Origin: Planctomycetota bacterium | GTDB lineage: Bacteria; Planctomycetota; Phycisphaerae; Phycisphaerales; Phycisphaeraceae | Direction: 5' to 3' | Assembly (NCBI GenBank): GCA_021413865.1 | Contig: JAIOPN010000062.1 | Location: forward strand, 124,001-188,000 | DNA length: 64,000 bases | Shown here: positions 38,811 to 47,232 of the stretch, in pieces | Layout: the number at the start of each line of letters is the position of its first letter | How positions within the stretch are numbered: position 1 is the stretch's first letter | Translations under genes and position numbers: made by a program | Notes under the pieces: generated by a model | Seen by the model: the letters and a program-made list of their open reading frames with translations, nothing else | Database searches by the model: none | Told to the model about the DNA's origin: nothing

Positions 38811-39674
38811 TCAGTGTTCCAGGGTGTGCGGGACGATCACGATCACGCGCGAGAGCGCCGGCAGCGTCGGCACCGGGCGGACCACCACGCGGCGGCGCAG
38901 CAGCGGGTCCGTCGGCTCGGGCAGGACGCCGGCCACCCGCCCCACCACCAGCGCCCGGGCCTCCTCGGGCCAGCCGTCGTCCGACAGGTAAGCCACGTCC
39001 CCCTCACGCACGACCTGCGTCGCGGGGACCACGGCCGTCAGTTCATTGGGGTTGCCGCCGGCGTAGAGCGTCGCCACCGCTTCGCGCGGCGGCGCGTCGA
39101 GCTCGGCGGGGACGATGCGGACCGCCAGCGCCGTGTTCGCCGACGTGATGAGACGAACATTGGCCGTGAACGCCCCCGGATCGTCGGCGATGCGGCCCAC
39201 GAGGTTGATGCCGCTGGCGACAACCATGTTGTAGCCCACGCCGGCCTTCGAGCCGCGGCTGATGCGGAGGGTTGCGGCCGAGGGCTCCGAGACCCACGCG
39301 GTCACCCGTGCGTCCAGCAGGTCCACGGTGGAGTTTTTCATCTGCTCGCGCACCTGGCTGAGCTGCTCGATGCGCTCGCGTGCCTCGCGCAGCTCGTCCT
39401 CGAGCCGACGGTAGCGGAGCACGGCCATGTCGCGCTCGGACTTGAGCGTCTCATCACCCTCGCGTGCGGAACCGTTTTCGCGCGACTCGGGGCGGAGCCA
39501 GAGCCCGACACGCCGAATCCCACGGCTGGTCGGGCCGACAGGCATCTGCACCGCGTGCGATGGGCCGTGCGTGATACGGTCCACGATCCTGTTGGGCAGC
39601 AGCGCAAGCACCAGCACGACCAGCGCGAGCAAGGCCAGGAGGCGTCGGGATTGGAACAGCCACCTCATCATCAT
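38811..39674 (-). CDS. mreC: Rod shape-determining protein MreC
   Basis: 287 residues. One N-terminal membrane segment (LLALLALVVLVLALLPNRIV), a coiled coil at about 70-105 (ERDMAVLRYRRLEDELREAR), then a beta-barrel part with SRGSKAGVGYNMVVAS and LVGRIADDPGAFTANVRL, as in MreC. Three consecutive ATG codons start the gene at 39674; any of 39674, 39671 or 39668 may be used. No clear ribosome binding site precedes them. It lies 47 bases after mreB. Confidence 0.93.
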   Translation of the reverse strand: MMMRWLFQSRRLLALLALVVLVLALLPNRIVDRITHGPSHAVQMPVGPTSRGIRRVGLWLRPESRENGSAREGDETLKSERDMAVLRYRRLEDELREARERIEQLSQVREQMKNSTVDLLDARVTAWVSEPSAATLRISRGSKAGVGYNMVVASGINLVGRIADDPGAFTANVRLITSANTALAVRIVPAELDAPPREAVATLYAGGNPNELTAVVPATQVVREGDVAYLSDDGWPEEARALVVGRVAGVLPEPTDPLLRRRVVVRPVPTLPALSRVIVIVPHTLEH

Positions 39675-39721
39675 TTCTGATGCGGATTCTAGGCCATATC
39701 GCGCGGCGGTGCGGCGGGGCG

Positions 39722-40783
39722 TTAGTTGTCGTCGCGGTCGCTTTCCATCGTGCTCTTCCACTCCTCGAGGGATTCGAGATAAGTGGCCGTGCCGCGGGCG
39801 ACGCAGGTGAGGGGGTCGTCGGCGATGCGGACGTCCAGGCCCGTGGCGTCGGCGATGACCTTGTCGATGCCGCGGAGCAGCGCCCCACCGCCGGCGAGGG
39901 TGATGCCGTTGTCCACCAGGTCGGCGGCCAGCTCGGGCTCGGCGCGCTCGAGGGTGCGGGTGACGGTCTCGCAGATGGCGGAGATCGGCTCCTGCAGGCA
40001 GGCGCGGATCTCTTCGGAGGTAACGACGGTCTTGCGGGGCAGGCCGGAGATCATGTCGCGGCCGCGGACCTCCATGGTCGTCTCTTCGCCGACCGGGGCC
40101 GCCGAGCCGATCTCGATTTTGATGCGCTCGGAGGTCTGCTCCCCGATCATCAGGTTGTAGGCCTTCTTCATGTGGTTGATGATCGCCTCGTCGAAGTCGT
40201 CGCCCGCGGTGCGGACCGACTCGCACTGGGCGATGTCGGCGAGGCTGAGGATGGCGACCTCGGTGGTGCCGCCGCCGATGTCCACGATCATGCTGGCGGT
40301 GGCCTCGGTGACGGGCAGGCCGGCGCCGATCGCCGCGGCCATCGGTTCCTCGATCAGGTACACCCGGCGGGCGCCGGCGCGCTCGGCGGAGTCGATCACG
40401 GCGCGCTTCTCAACGGCGGTGATGCCGCTGGGCACGGCGATGACGACGCGCGGGCCGCCCATGAATCGACGGCCCTGCACCTTGTTGATGAAGTACTTGA
40501 GCAGCGCCTCAGTGATCTCGAAGTCGGAGATGACGCCGTCCTTGAGCGGGCGGATGGCGGAGATCGAGCCGGGGGTCTTGCCGAGCATCTCCTTGGCGGC
40601 CCAGCCGACCGCCAGCGAGCCGTCGGGCTGCTGAAGGACCTTGTTGGTCCCCTTCCAGACGGCGACGACGCTGGGCTCGTTTAGCACGATGCCCTCGCCG
40701 CGCACGCACACGAGGGTGTTGCACGTGCCCAGGTCGATGCCCATGTCGAAACTGAACCAGCTTAGGATGCTATCGAGGATCAA
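39722..40783 (-). CDS. mreB: Rod shape-determining actin-like protein MreB
   Basis: 353 residues if started at the TTG at 40783, which gives an amphipathic N-terminus (ILDSILSWFSFD) before GIDLGTCNT, as in other MreBs. An ATG at 40879 would add 32 residues of poor quality and an ATG at 40744 would remove the amphipathic helix. Actin-family motifs are complete: DLGTCNT, VDIGGGTTEVAIL and LAGGGALLRGID. It polymerises under the membrane to organise wall synthesis. Only mreB, mreC and mreD are here; mrdA and rodA are outside the window. Confidence 0.93.
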   Translation of the reverse strand: MILDSILSWFSFDMGIDLGTCNTLVCVRGEGIVLNEPSVVAVWKGTNKVLQQPDGSLAVGWAAKEMLGKTPGSISAIRPLKDGVISDFEITEALLKYFINKVQGRRFMGGPRVVIAVPSGITAVEKRAVIDSAERAGARRVYLIEEPMAAAIGAGLPVTEATASMIVDIGGGTTEVAILSLADIAQCESVRTAGDDFDEAIINHMKKAYNLMIGEQTSERIKIEIGSAAPVGEETTMEVRGRDMISGLPRKTVVTSEEIRACLQEPISAICETVTRTLERAEPELAADLVDNGITLAGGGALLRGIDKVIADATGLDVRIADDPLTCVARGTATYLESLEEWKSTMESDRDDN

Positions 40784-40967
40784 AACAGCCGATTCCAGGA
40801 GGCCCTTGACTCGCCTGATGGTCCGCCGGGCCCGAGTTTGCCACACCCCGCCGACTCCGGGGTAATTGAAACCATCCACACGCTCTCGGCGACGGGTCTT
40901 ATGGAGTCGTCCAGGACCCTGCGCCGGGCTTCCATACCCACCCCTAAGACCGCATCAACCGGGTGCG

Positions 40968-41147
40968 TTACCGCACCGACCCGGTGGTTTCGATTGTGAA
41001 GGGACTGCCGGACTTGAAGAGTTGCGACGAACGATACCAGACGTAGCCCACGCACGACAGCAACACGAGCACCGCCACCAGCGCCAGCACGGTGTACACG
41101 TTGTTTGAGGCCGGCCTGCCGCGGCCACCGGTTCCGATCTCGCTCAT
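40968..41147 (-). CDS. Small single-pass membrane protein
   Basis: 59 residues, not recognised. A short polar head rich in Gly and Asn is followed by one membrane segment (VYTVLALVAVLVLLSCVGYVWY) and a short tail. agggag lies six bases before the ATG, supporting this start, and it is followed at 184 bases by mreB on the same strand. May be an accessory of the shape system, by position only. Confidence 0.65.
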   Translation of the reverse strand: MSEIGTGGRGRPASNNVYTVLALVAVLVLLSCVGYVWYRSSQLFKSGSPFTIETTGSVR

Positions 41148-41226
41148 GGGAGGCTCCCTGGACGGCCCGTTGGGCCGCCGCACGCATCACCGCTGTTTCA
41201 AGCCGGACGCCGCCCGGACCGCTCGT

Positions 41227-42093
41227 TCACTCGTGCCCGGACAACACCAGGTCGCCGGTCTTGATCTCGCCCTGCGCCAGCATCACGCGGCCGGCGGACG
41301 CCTTGATGTCCACCTTCGTCACCACCAGCGTGCCGACGAACTTGCCGCCGCGGTGGACGAGGAACTTCATGTTCTCCTGCACGCCGTCGTTCTTGCCCAC
41401 GTTGATCTGGGCGAAGCTCGTGTCATCGGCCTTCTGCACATCGGTGACCGTGCCCTGGATCAGGACGTCGGAAAGGTACGGCTGCTGCGAGCCCGCCTCC
41501 TGCGAGATCGCACCGGGGGCGACCTTGGCCAGCGTCGCTTCGAGCTGCGCGACGTGCATGCCCAGTTGCGTGTTCTCTTCGCTGTAGCGGCGCACCTGGC
41601 GGATGACGGCCTCAACCTGCGTGGACAATTCGTTGTTGCGGTCCAGCAACTGGATGATCTGGGTCTGCTGCTTGACGCGCTCGGGGCGCAGGGACTGGAG
41701 CTCAGCGTCCAGGGCCTTGTTGATTGAGGCGTGCTGTTCCTCGGCCGCGGCCAGGCGGCTGATATTCGCCTCGGCCTGCGTGCCCGCGGCCTTCTCCGCC
41801 GCGGTCGCCGCTTCGGCCGACGCGAGCTGCGTCGTCAGCGTGCTGTTGCGCTCCTGGAGCCCCTGGATCGTCTGCTTAAGCTCCGAGACGCGCTGCGTCT
41901 CTTTCTCCATCAGCGCCTGGTTCTCCTGCTGCACCAGCGCCGCCGAAGCCTTCGCCGCGTCGTAGGCGTTCTTCTGCTCCTCGGCCTGCTTACGGTAGTT
42001 TTCCGTATTGGCCACGAAGGGAACGATCAGCGTGACCAGCATGACCGACAGCACGGCCACCAGCACCACGAACACTTTCGTCAGAACGCTCAA
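41227..42093 (-). CDS. Coiled-coil membrane protein
   Basis: 288 residues. The TTG at 42093 is preceded by a perfect gaggagg, so this start is favoured over the in-frame ATG further upstream. One N-terminal membrane segment (VFVVLVAVLSVMLVTLIVPFV), then about 150 residues of coiled coil with heptads (QVEAVIRQVRRYSEENTQLG) and a C-terminal beta-rich domain (FVGTLVVTKVDIKASAGRVM). The layout resembles MreC: one anchor, coiled coil, then beta barrel. It may be a paralogue or a partner in the shape machinery. A strong TTGACA box lies 119 bases upstream. Confidence 0.72.
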   Translation of the reverse strand: MSVLTKVFVVLVAVLSVMLVTLIVPFVANTENYRKQAEEQKNAYDAAKASAALVQQENQALMEKETQRVSELKQTIQGLQERNSTLTTQLASAEAATAAEKAAGTQAEANISRLAAAEEQHASINKALDAELQSLRPERVKQQTQIIQLLDRNNELSTQVEAVIRQVRRYSEENTQLGMHVAQLEATLAKVAPGAISQEAGSQQPYLSDVLIQGTVTDVQKADDTSFAQINVGKNDGVQENMKFLVHRGGKFVGTLVVTKVDIKASAGRVMLAQGEIKTGDLVLSGHE

Positions 42094-42188
42094 GGAGACC
42101 TCCTCTCGGCCAACATTACGCCAACCGTCAAGGGAAGGACCATCGGACCCCTGCCCACCGGCTCGGGTCATCCGCGACGCAAACACGT

Positions 42189-42217
42189 TATCTATCGTAG
42201 CCGAAAATGCTTGTCAA
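42189..42217 (-). promoter_or_regulatory. Sigma70-like promoter for the coiled-coil gene and mre block
   Basis: On the minus strand TTGACA (42212-42217) is a perfect -35 box, then 17 bases, then TAGATA (42189-42194), a weak -10. Predicted start near 42182, about 90 bases before the TTG at 42093. Confidence 0.45.
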
Positions 42218-42221
42218 CTCA

Positions 42222-42242
42222 CGCGGCCTCTTTTTGGCCGCG
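42222..42242 (-). terminator. Hairpin after the HEAT-repeat gene
   Basis: cgcggcc and ggccgcg form a 7-bp stem with a seven-base loop, 25 bases after the HEAT-repeat stop. No T-run follows, so terminator activity is only likely, not certain. Confidence 0.4.
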
Positions 42243-42266
42243 ACTCACAATCCTTCCACACCCCTT

Positions 42267-43265
42267 TTACCTGCCTAAAACGCGGCTAAGACCCAGCGTC
42301 GCCGCCGCCGCGGACAATCGCACCTGTTCGTCGCCGTCGCCCAGCAGCCGCTCCAGCGCCTGGGGGGCACGCGGGTCGGGGAAGAGCCCCAGCACCATCG
42401 CCGCCTGGGCCCGGACCGTCGGCGTGGGCGACTGCGAGGCCAGCAGCGTCACCTCCAGCCCGTCGGGCCGGCCGAACCTCGCCAGGGATTCCGCGGCCGC
42501 CAGTTGCAGTTCCACCGGGGGCTGCAGCAGGATCGCCTCGATCGCGCGCGTCATCGCCCGGTCGTTGACGTGGCCCAGCGCCTGCACCGCGAGCACGCGC
42601 AGCTCGTCGTATTGCGAATAGGGCCCGGCCCGCAGCGAGGCCAGCGCTGAGTCGTCCCCGAGTTTCACGATCGCCTCGGTGGCCTGGAACCGCGCGATCG
42701 CCGCCGACGCCTGCGACGTCCGCTGCGGCAGCGGTCGCTCCGACATCTCACGGATCATCGGTAGCGCGCTCTTGTCGCCGAGCATCCCCAGCAGCATCGC
42801 CGCGTTCGACCGCAGCGACGGGTCGCGCGAGCCGAGCATCGCCGCAAGGGGGGACATGTCCACCGGTTTCTTGTTGGCACGCAGCGCGTAGATCGCCGCC
42901 GCCCGCACCGAGGGTTCCGGGTCGTGCAGGAACGGCTCGGCGGATGGAGCCAGCGAAGAGAGCTTCATCCGGCCGATCACCACGAGCGCCGCGAACCGCA
43001 CGGACCGCTGCGGGTCCTCCAGAGCCAGTTGCACCACCGGCCCGGCGCGGTCGGGGAGCACCTGCACGCATTCCACCGCGTTGGCGCGGCGGAACGGATC
43101 GGGGCTGCGCGTCGAGGCCAGCACCTGTTCAATCGCGCGCTGATGGGGGCTGGCGGAGGAGGAGGGCTGCGTGGCGGCGGGCGTAGCGGTCTGCGCGGGC
43201 AGTTCCGGCGCGACGCACGCGAGCACAAACGCGGCGGACGCAATGGCGAGACAGGCGTGTTTCAT
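42267..43265 (-). CDS. Exported HEAT-repeat protein
   Basis: 332 residues. Signal peptide (ACLAIASAAFVLACVAPELPA) and a short Thr/Pro/Ser linker, then about eight HEAT repeats: pairs of helices with SVRFAALVVIGRM, SVRAAAIYALRA, SLRSNAAMLLGMLGD, VRAQAAMVLGLF and VRLSAAAATLGL. These form a solenoid for protein contacts, without a catalytic centre. Eight bases after lnt on the same strand, so probably cotranscribed with it. Function unknown. Confidence 0.85.
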   Translation of the reverse strand: MKHACLAIASAAFVLACVAPELPAQTATPAATQPSSSASPHQRAIEQVLASTRSPDPFRRANAVECVQVLPDRAGPVVQLALEDPQRSVRFAALVVIGRMKLSSLAPSAEPFLHDPEPSVRAAAIYALRANKKPVDMSPLAAMLGSRDPSLRSNAAMLLGMLGDKSALPMIREMSERPLPQRTSQASAAIARFQATEAIVKLGDDSALASLRAGPYSQYDELRVLAVQALGHVNDRAMTRAIEAILLQPPVELQLAAAESLARFGRPDGLEVTLLASQSPTPTVRAQAAMVLGLFPDPRAPQALERLLGDGDEQVRLSAAAATLGLSRVLGR

Positions 43266-43273
43266 GTTGTTGT

Positions 43274-45052
43274 TCAACCTCTCGCGTGGGTGCGTGACGG
43301 TGATTGTCTCAGGAATCCGGCGATCGCCAAGAGCCCGGTCAGGGCGGCCAGGCACCACATCGGGGCGTGGCCGAACCGGCCGAAGAACGTCGCGCGGGGG
43401 TCGAGGAGCACGTCGTGCAGAGCGTAGCCCTCGACCAGTTGCCGCTTGCCCCCCTTCTCCACCAGGGGGCCGACCTCGCCCAGCGAGGAGATGAACCCGC
43501 TGACGCCGGTGTTGACGCTGCGTGCCATGGGCACGCGGTTCTCGATGCAGCGGAGCACCGCGATCTGCAGGTGCTGGACGCCCTGGTCGTAGCCGGGGTA
43601 CCAGCCGTCGTTGGTGAGGTTGCACAAGAGGTCGGCGCGTTTCTCGCCGTCGCGTTCGTAGGCCATGGCGAGGCAGACCTCGGGGGTGGAGTCCTCGAAG
43701 CAGATCGGCGCGGCGATGCGCAGGGCGCGGCCGTCGCTGCTGTCCGGGAAGAGGCCCGCGATCGGGAAAACGACGGCCTCCCGGCCGCGGCCGATCGTGA
43801 AATCAAACGTGTAGGGCGTGAGGTACTTGATGAAGAGGTCTTTCATCCAAGGCCAGTCCTGCACCCACGGGACGTACTCGCCGAAGGGCACGCGGTGCAT
43901 CTTGTCGTAGCGCTCGGGGAACTGGCTGGCGTCGGGGCGGTAGAGGTACGCCGAATTAAACCGCGCCGCGGGCTCCTGGTACTGCTGGCCGTCGATGGTG
44001 ACGGGCCGCCAATCGTCGTAGGCGTGGGCGCCGACGAGCAGGTAGGCGTTGATGACCCGCGACAGGTCGCGTAACTGCTGGTCGTAGCCGGCGGTGTCGC
44101 GTGTGCGTGACGTGGCCTCGGGGTTGAGCGCGCTGGGCACGGCGGACTCGGGCCAGATCACCAGGCTAGGGGCGAGGCCCCCGCGGGGCGCGGCGGCCTC
44201 GAGCGTGAGCCGGCCCAATTGCTCCCACCGGTCGAGCAGCCTCTTGTCGTCATCGCTCTGGGTGTTGGACACGGGCCAGTTGGTCTGCACGACGGCCACG
44301 CGGATCACCTGCTGGGGGAGGTGGGCGGTCTGGCGGATGCGGAACTCGCCGTAGAGCCACGCTCCGCCGAAGGCGACGACCCAGAGCACGACCGATGCGA
44401 GGCGTTGCCGCATCGGGCGTCGCGGGGCCTGCGGGGCGACGGTGTGCGGGCGGCGGCGCGGGGGCGTGAGCAGGTCCACGATCACGCCGTTGGTCATCGC
44501 CACCAGGAAACTGACGCTGTGCTGACCGAACAGGTCCGCGATCTGGATGATGCGTGAGACGCCCTGCGACGGCTCGTAGGGTGCCTGCGAGTGCGCCAGC
44601 GCGAACCAGCCGAAGCCGCCCTGGAGGAATTGTGAGCGGATGATCTCGAAGCTGACCCAGACCATGGGGAGCACGAGCACGGCCGAGGAGTGAATGCGGT
44701 CGTGGACCCAGCGGACCAGCAGGAGCGAGGCGGTCGTGTAGAGCGCCATGTAGAGCGCCAGCGCCGAATAGCCGCCGCCGGTCACGGGGATGAGCCAGCC
44801 GATCATGACCAGCCACCAGATCGAGGCCGCGAGGTAGCTGGTCCAGATTAGCCGCCAGGGCCTGTGCGTCTGCACGGCGATCCACGCCGCGGGCACGAGC
44901 GCGACGTAGGCGAGGCCGCCCCACCCGGGCCTCGGAAACGCAAGGCCCAGCAGCAGCGCCGAGAGGCCCTGCAGCGCGAGGTGGACGCGGACCGAATCGG
45001 AGCGGTTGTGGTGGTCACCGGACGGAGGATGGCGCGCCAGACCCCATGCCAT
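43274..45052 (-). CDS. lnt: Apolipoprotein N-acyltransferase
   Basis: 592 residues, longer than usual (about 510). N-terminal membrane segments, then the nitrilase domain with the catalytic triad: Glu in VIWPESAVPS, Lys in YDKMHRVPFGEYV and Cys in PICFEDSTPE. It transfers the third acyl chain to lipoproteins in the inner membrane. The extra length is in a loop near residues 195-225, rich in Pro and Arg. Several genes in this window encode lipoproteins (LTGC, LAGC, LPGC signals), consistent with a need for it. Confidence 0.92.
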   Translation of the reverse strand: MAWGLARHPPSGDHHNRSDSVRVHLALQGLSALLLGLAFPRPGWGGLAYVALVPAAWIAVQTHRPWRLIWTSYLAASIWWLVMIGWLIPVTGGGYSALALYMALYTTASLLLVRWVHDRIHSSAVLVLPMVWVSFEIIRSQFLQGGFGWFALAHSQAPYEPSQGVSRIIQIADLFGQHSVSFLVAMTNGVIVDLLTPPRRRPHTVAPQAPRRPMRQRLASVVLWVVAFGGAWLYGEFRIRQTAHLPQQVIRVAVVQTNWPVSNTQSDDDKRLLDRWEQLGRLTLEAAAPRGGLAPSLVIWPESAVPSALNPEATSRTRDTAGYDQQLRDLSRVINAYLLVGAHAYDDWRPVTIDGQQYQEPAARFNSAYLYRPDASQFPERYDKMHRVPFGEYVPWVQDWPWMKDLFIKYLTPYTFDFTIGRGREAVVFPIAGLFPDSSDGRALRIAAPICFEDSTPEVCLAMAYERDGEKRADLLCNLTNDGWYPGYDQGVQHLQIAVLRCIENRVPMARSVNTGVSGFISSLGEVGPLVEKGGKRQLVEGYALHDVLLDPRATFFGRFGHAPMWCLAALTGLLAIAGFLRQSPSRTHARG

Positions 45053-45105
45053 GCTTGGAGTTTACAAGCGATGCGCGGTTCGCGTTGGTTCGGCGGCCGG
45101 CCGCG

Positions 45106-46167
45106 TCACACCGCCCTCGGGTGCGCCTGGTCGTAAGCGGTGCGCATCCGCATCGAGGTCAGGTGCGTGTAGATCTGCGTGGTGGAGAGCGACTGGTGGC
45201 CCAGGAGTTCCTGCACGCTGCGCAGGTCGGCCCCGTTGTCCAGCAGGTGCGTGGCGAAGCTGTGCCGCAGGGTGTGCGGGCTGATGCTCGGGTCCAGGCC
45301 CGCGAGCGTGAGGTACTTGTCGAGCTTGCGGCGCACGGAGCGGCTGGAGAGACGGCCGCTGTTCTTGTTGATGAACAGGGGCACGTGCGGGTCGCTCATG
45401 GAACGCTGGCGGACGGAGGCGAACTGGGGGTCCGGCTCGAGCAGCGTGAGGTAGTGGCGGATGGCGGCCAGGGCGTGCGAGCCCAGGGGGACGATGCGTT
45501 CCTTCTTGCCCTTGCCGCGCACGTGGATGGTCTGCTCGTTCATCGCCAGGTCGGTGCGGTTGAGGTCCACGAGTTCGCTCACGCGCACGCCGGTGGAGTA
45601 GAGCGTCTCGAGGATCGCGCGGTCGCGCGCGCCCAGGGTCTGCTTGTCGTCGGGCATGGAGAGGAGCTTGTCGATCTGCTCGACGGTGATGGCCTTGGGC
45701 AGCCGCTTGGGCTGCTTGGGCGTGCGGATCAGGAGCATGGGGTTGGATTGGACCAGGGCGCGGCGGAGGAGCCATTTGTAGAAGGATCGCAGGGTGGCGA
45801 TCTTGCGGGCCGTGGTCGCGGGGCTGTACCCGAACGTGTCCAGGTGCGTGAGGAACGCGCGCAGGCTCAGCGTGTCGGCGGCGACCATGCGGCGCTCGAC
45901 GGCGGGGCTGACGTCGAAAGAGGGGAGCGCGTCACCCGCGTCGTTGGGGTCGGGCGCGGTGGCGGCGGCCGTGTCCGTGGGGAACTGCGGGGCGGCGTTG
46001 GCTTCCTGCGCCGCCGCCGGCGACGCGGCCGCGGCGGTAGCGTCGTTGCCCAGGAACTCGGAGTACTGGCGCAGGTCGGCGCCGTAGCAGCGCGCGGTGT
46101 ACTGGCTGAAATGGCGCTCGAAGCGCAGGTAGTGGATGAATTGTTCGATCAGGTTTCGGCCGTTCAT
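45106..46167 (-). CDS. Tyrosine recombinase of the XerC/XerD type with an N-terminal insertion
   Basis: 353 residues. The catalytic residues are complete: R195 (TGVRVSEL), H298 and R301 (SPHTLRHS), H324 (LLGHQS) and Y333 (QIYTHL), with Lys in the GKGKKER loop near 220. Xer proteins of about 300 residues resolve chromosome dimers at dif. Here about 50 Ala/Pro-rich residues (41-90) are inserted in the N-terminal DNA-binding domain, between its first two helices. It is unrelated to the mobile-element integrase at 50914 by neighbourhood. XerC versus XerD cannot be decided. Confidence 0.88.
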   Translation of the reverse strand: MNGRNLIEQFIHYLRFERHFSQYTARCYGADLRQYSEFLGNDATAAAASPAAAQEANAAPQFPTDTAAATAPDPNDAGDALPSFDVSPAVERRMVAADTLSLRAFLTHLDTFGYSPATTARKIATLRSFYKWLLRRALVQSNPMLLIRTPKQPKRLPKAITVEQIDKLLSMPDDKQTLGARDRAILETLYSTGVRVSELVDLNRTDLAMNEQTIHVRGKGKKERIVPLGSHALAAIRHYLTLLEPDPQFASVRQRSMSDPHVPLFINKNSGRLSSRSVRRKLDKYLTLAGLDPSISPHTLRHSFATHLLDNGADLRSVQELLGHQSLSTTQIYTHLTSMRMRTAYDQAHPRAV

Positions 46168-46353
46168 AAAAACTCCTTTGTCGAGGCCCGGAAAGTGGGG
46201 CGTGGTTCGGGTTTCAAGTTCCGTGCTGTGGTTTTGACTCTGGACTATTTTTCATTCCGCGCAGCGATCGCCCGCGGCGCTGCGGTCGCGTCGGTAGGGC
46301 GTCGGGTTGTGGGGCCAAGCGTCGGACATCATTGCTCTCGGGTCCCGTCGGCG

Positions 46354-46373
46354 GTCCCGAGTGATGTCGGGAC
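46354..46373 (-). terminator. Hairpin after the lipoprotein gene
   Basis: gtcccga and tcgggac form an exact 7-bp stem with a six-base loop, two bases after the stop of the lipoprotein gene. No T-run is visible. It may end transcription or be a dispersed palindrome. The rest of the gap 46168-46353 shows nothing recognisable. Confidence 0.4.
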
Positions 46374-46375
46374 GG

Positions 46376-47161
46376 CTAGTACTCGGGCTGGGTGGTTGAG
46401 GCCGTGACCGGCACCGGCGTGAGGCGGTTGGTTTCCGCCCGCAGCAGGCGCCAGCTCATGACGTAAGCCACGAACTCGCTGTAGAGGTCCATGCTGATCC
46501 TGTAAACGTGCCAGGACTCGTCGTCGGGCCTGATGAAGGCCAGGGGGTCGTCTTTGTCTTTGCGGCGGTCGGAGGCGTAGCGTTGCAGTTTTCGCCGCAC
46601 CTCGGGGTCGGCGGAATCGAAGAAGGCCGAGACGGTGCTCACGGGCTGCTTCACGCGGCCGGGCTGGGGCGGTGGCGGTGGGTCGCCCGGCGTGGCGGCG
46701 CTGGTGAGATTTCTTGGATTGATCGCCACGGTCTGGTCGTAGTGCTGGCTGGTGTAGAGCTCGATCGCCATGCCCAGCTTCGGCGGGTCGTACGGGTCGT
46801 ACGACGTGACGGTGCCGATGACCAGCGCATCGCAGCCGAGCGTGGCGAGCAGCTTGCGTGCGTCGGCGGGCGTTGTGATGTCGCGTATCTGCATCGCCTC
46901 CATCGCCGAGAGCGTCCGGTTCACCGGCAGGACGTCGATGTGGAAGGCGTTCTCGAGCTGGCGTGCCAGGTGCTCCGCGATGCGGACACCGTCGGCGTGG
47001 AGCGTGCCGCTCTCGTTACGCAGCGGCGCGACAGCCCAGACCCGGGTCTCGGGGTAGGGGCTCACCAGCGGGTCGGCTCCCCGCTTCTGTCCCGACCCAC
47101 AACCGGCGAGAAATCCCGCCAGCACGAGGGCCAGGGTCAACATGACCTTTTCACTTGTCAT
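46376..47161 (-). CDS. Lipoprotein of unknown function
   Basis: 261 residues. Lipoprotein signal (MLTLALVLAGFLAGC). The next part, WAVAPLRNESGTLHADGVRI followed by AEHLARQLENAFHIDVLP and LGCDALVIGTVTSYDPYDPP, resembles the FlgO/GNA1162/TolB-N type fold of lipoproteins that read or bind envelope components. A Pro-rich stretch and a helical C-terminus with a charged run follow. A second ATG at 47143 would give a shorter signal. Probably cotranscribed with the propeller lipoprotein upstream. Confidence 0.7.
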   Translation of the reverse strand: MTSEKVMLTLALVLAGFLAGCGSGQKRGADPLVSPYPETRVWAVAPLRNESGTLHADGVRIAEHLARQLENAFHIDVLPVNRTLSAMEAMQIRDITTPADARKLLATLGCDALVIGTVTSYDPYDPPKLGMAIELYTSQHYDQTVAINPRNLTSAATPGDPPPPPQPGRVKQPVSTVSAFFDSADPEVRRKLQRYASDRRKDKDDPLAFIRPDDESWHVYRISMDLYSEFVAYVMSWRLLRAETNRLTPVPVTASTTQPEY

Positions 47162-47232
47162 GGCATCCTGCCACAGGGTTGAAAGGGTGTGGCCTCCGCC
47201 TACCCGTGCGAACAATCAGCTCCATCAAACGG

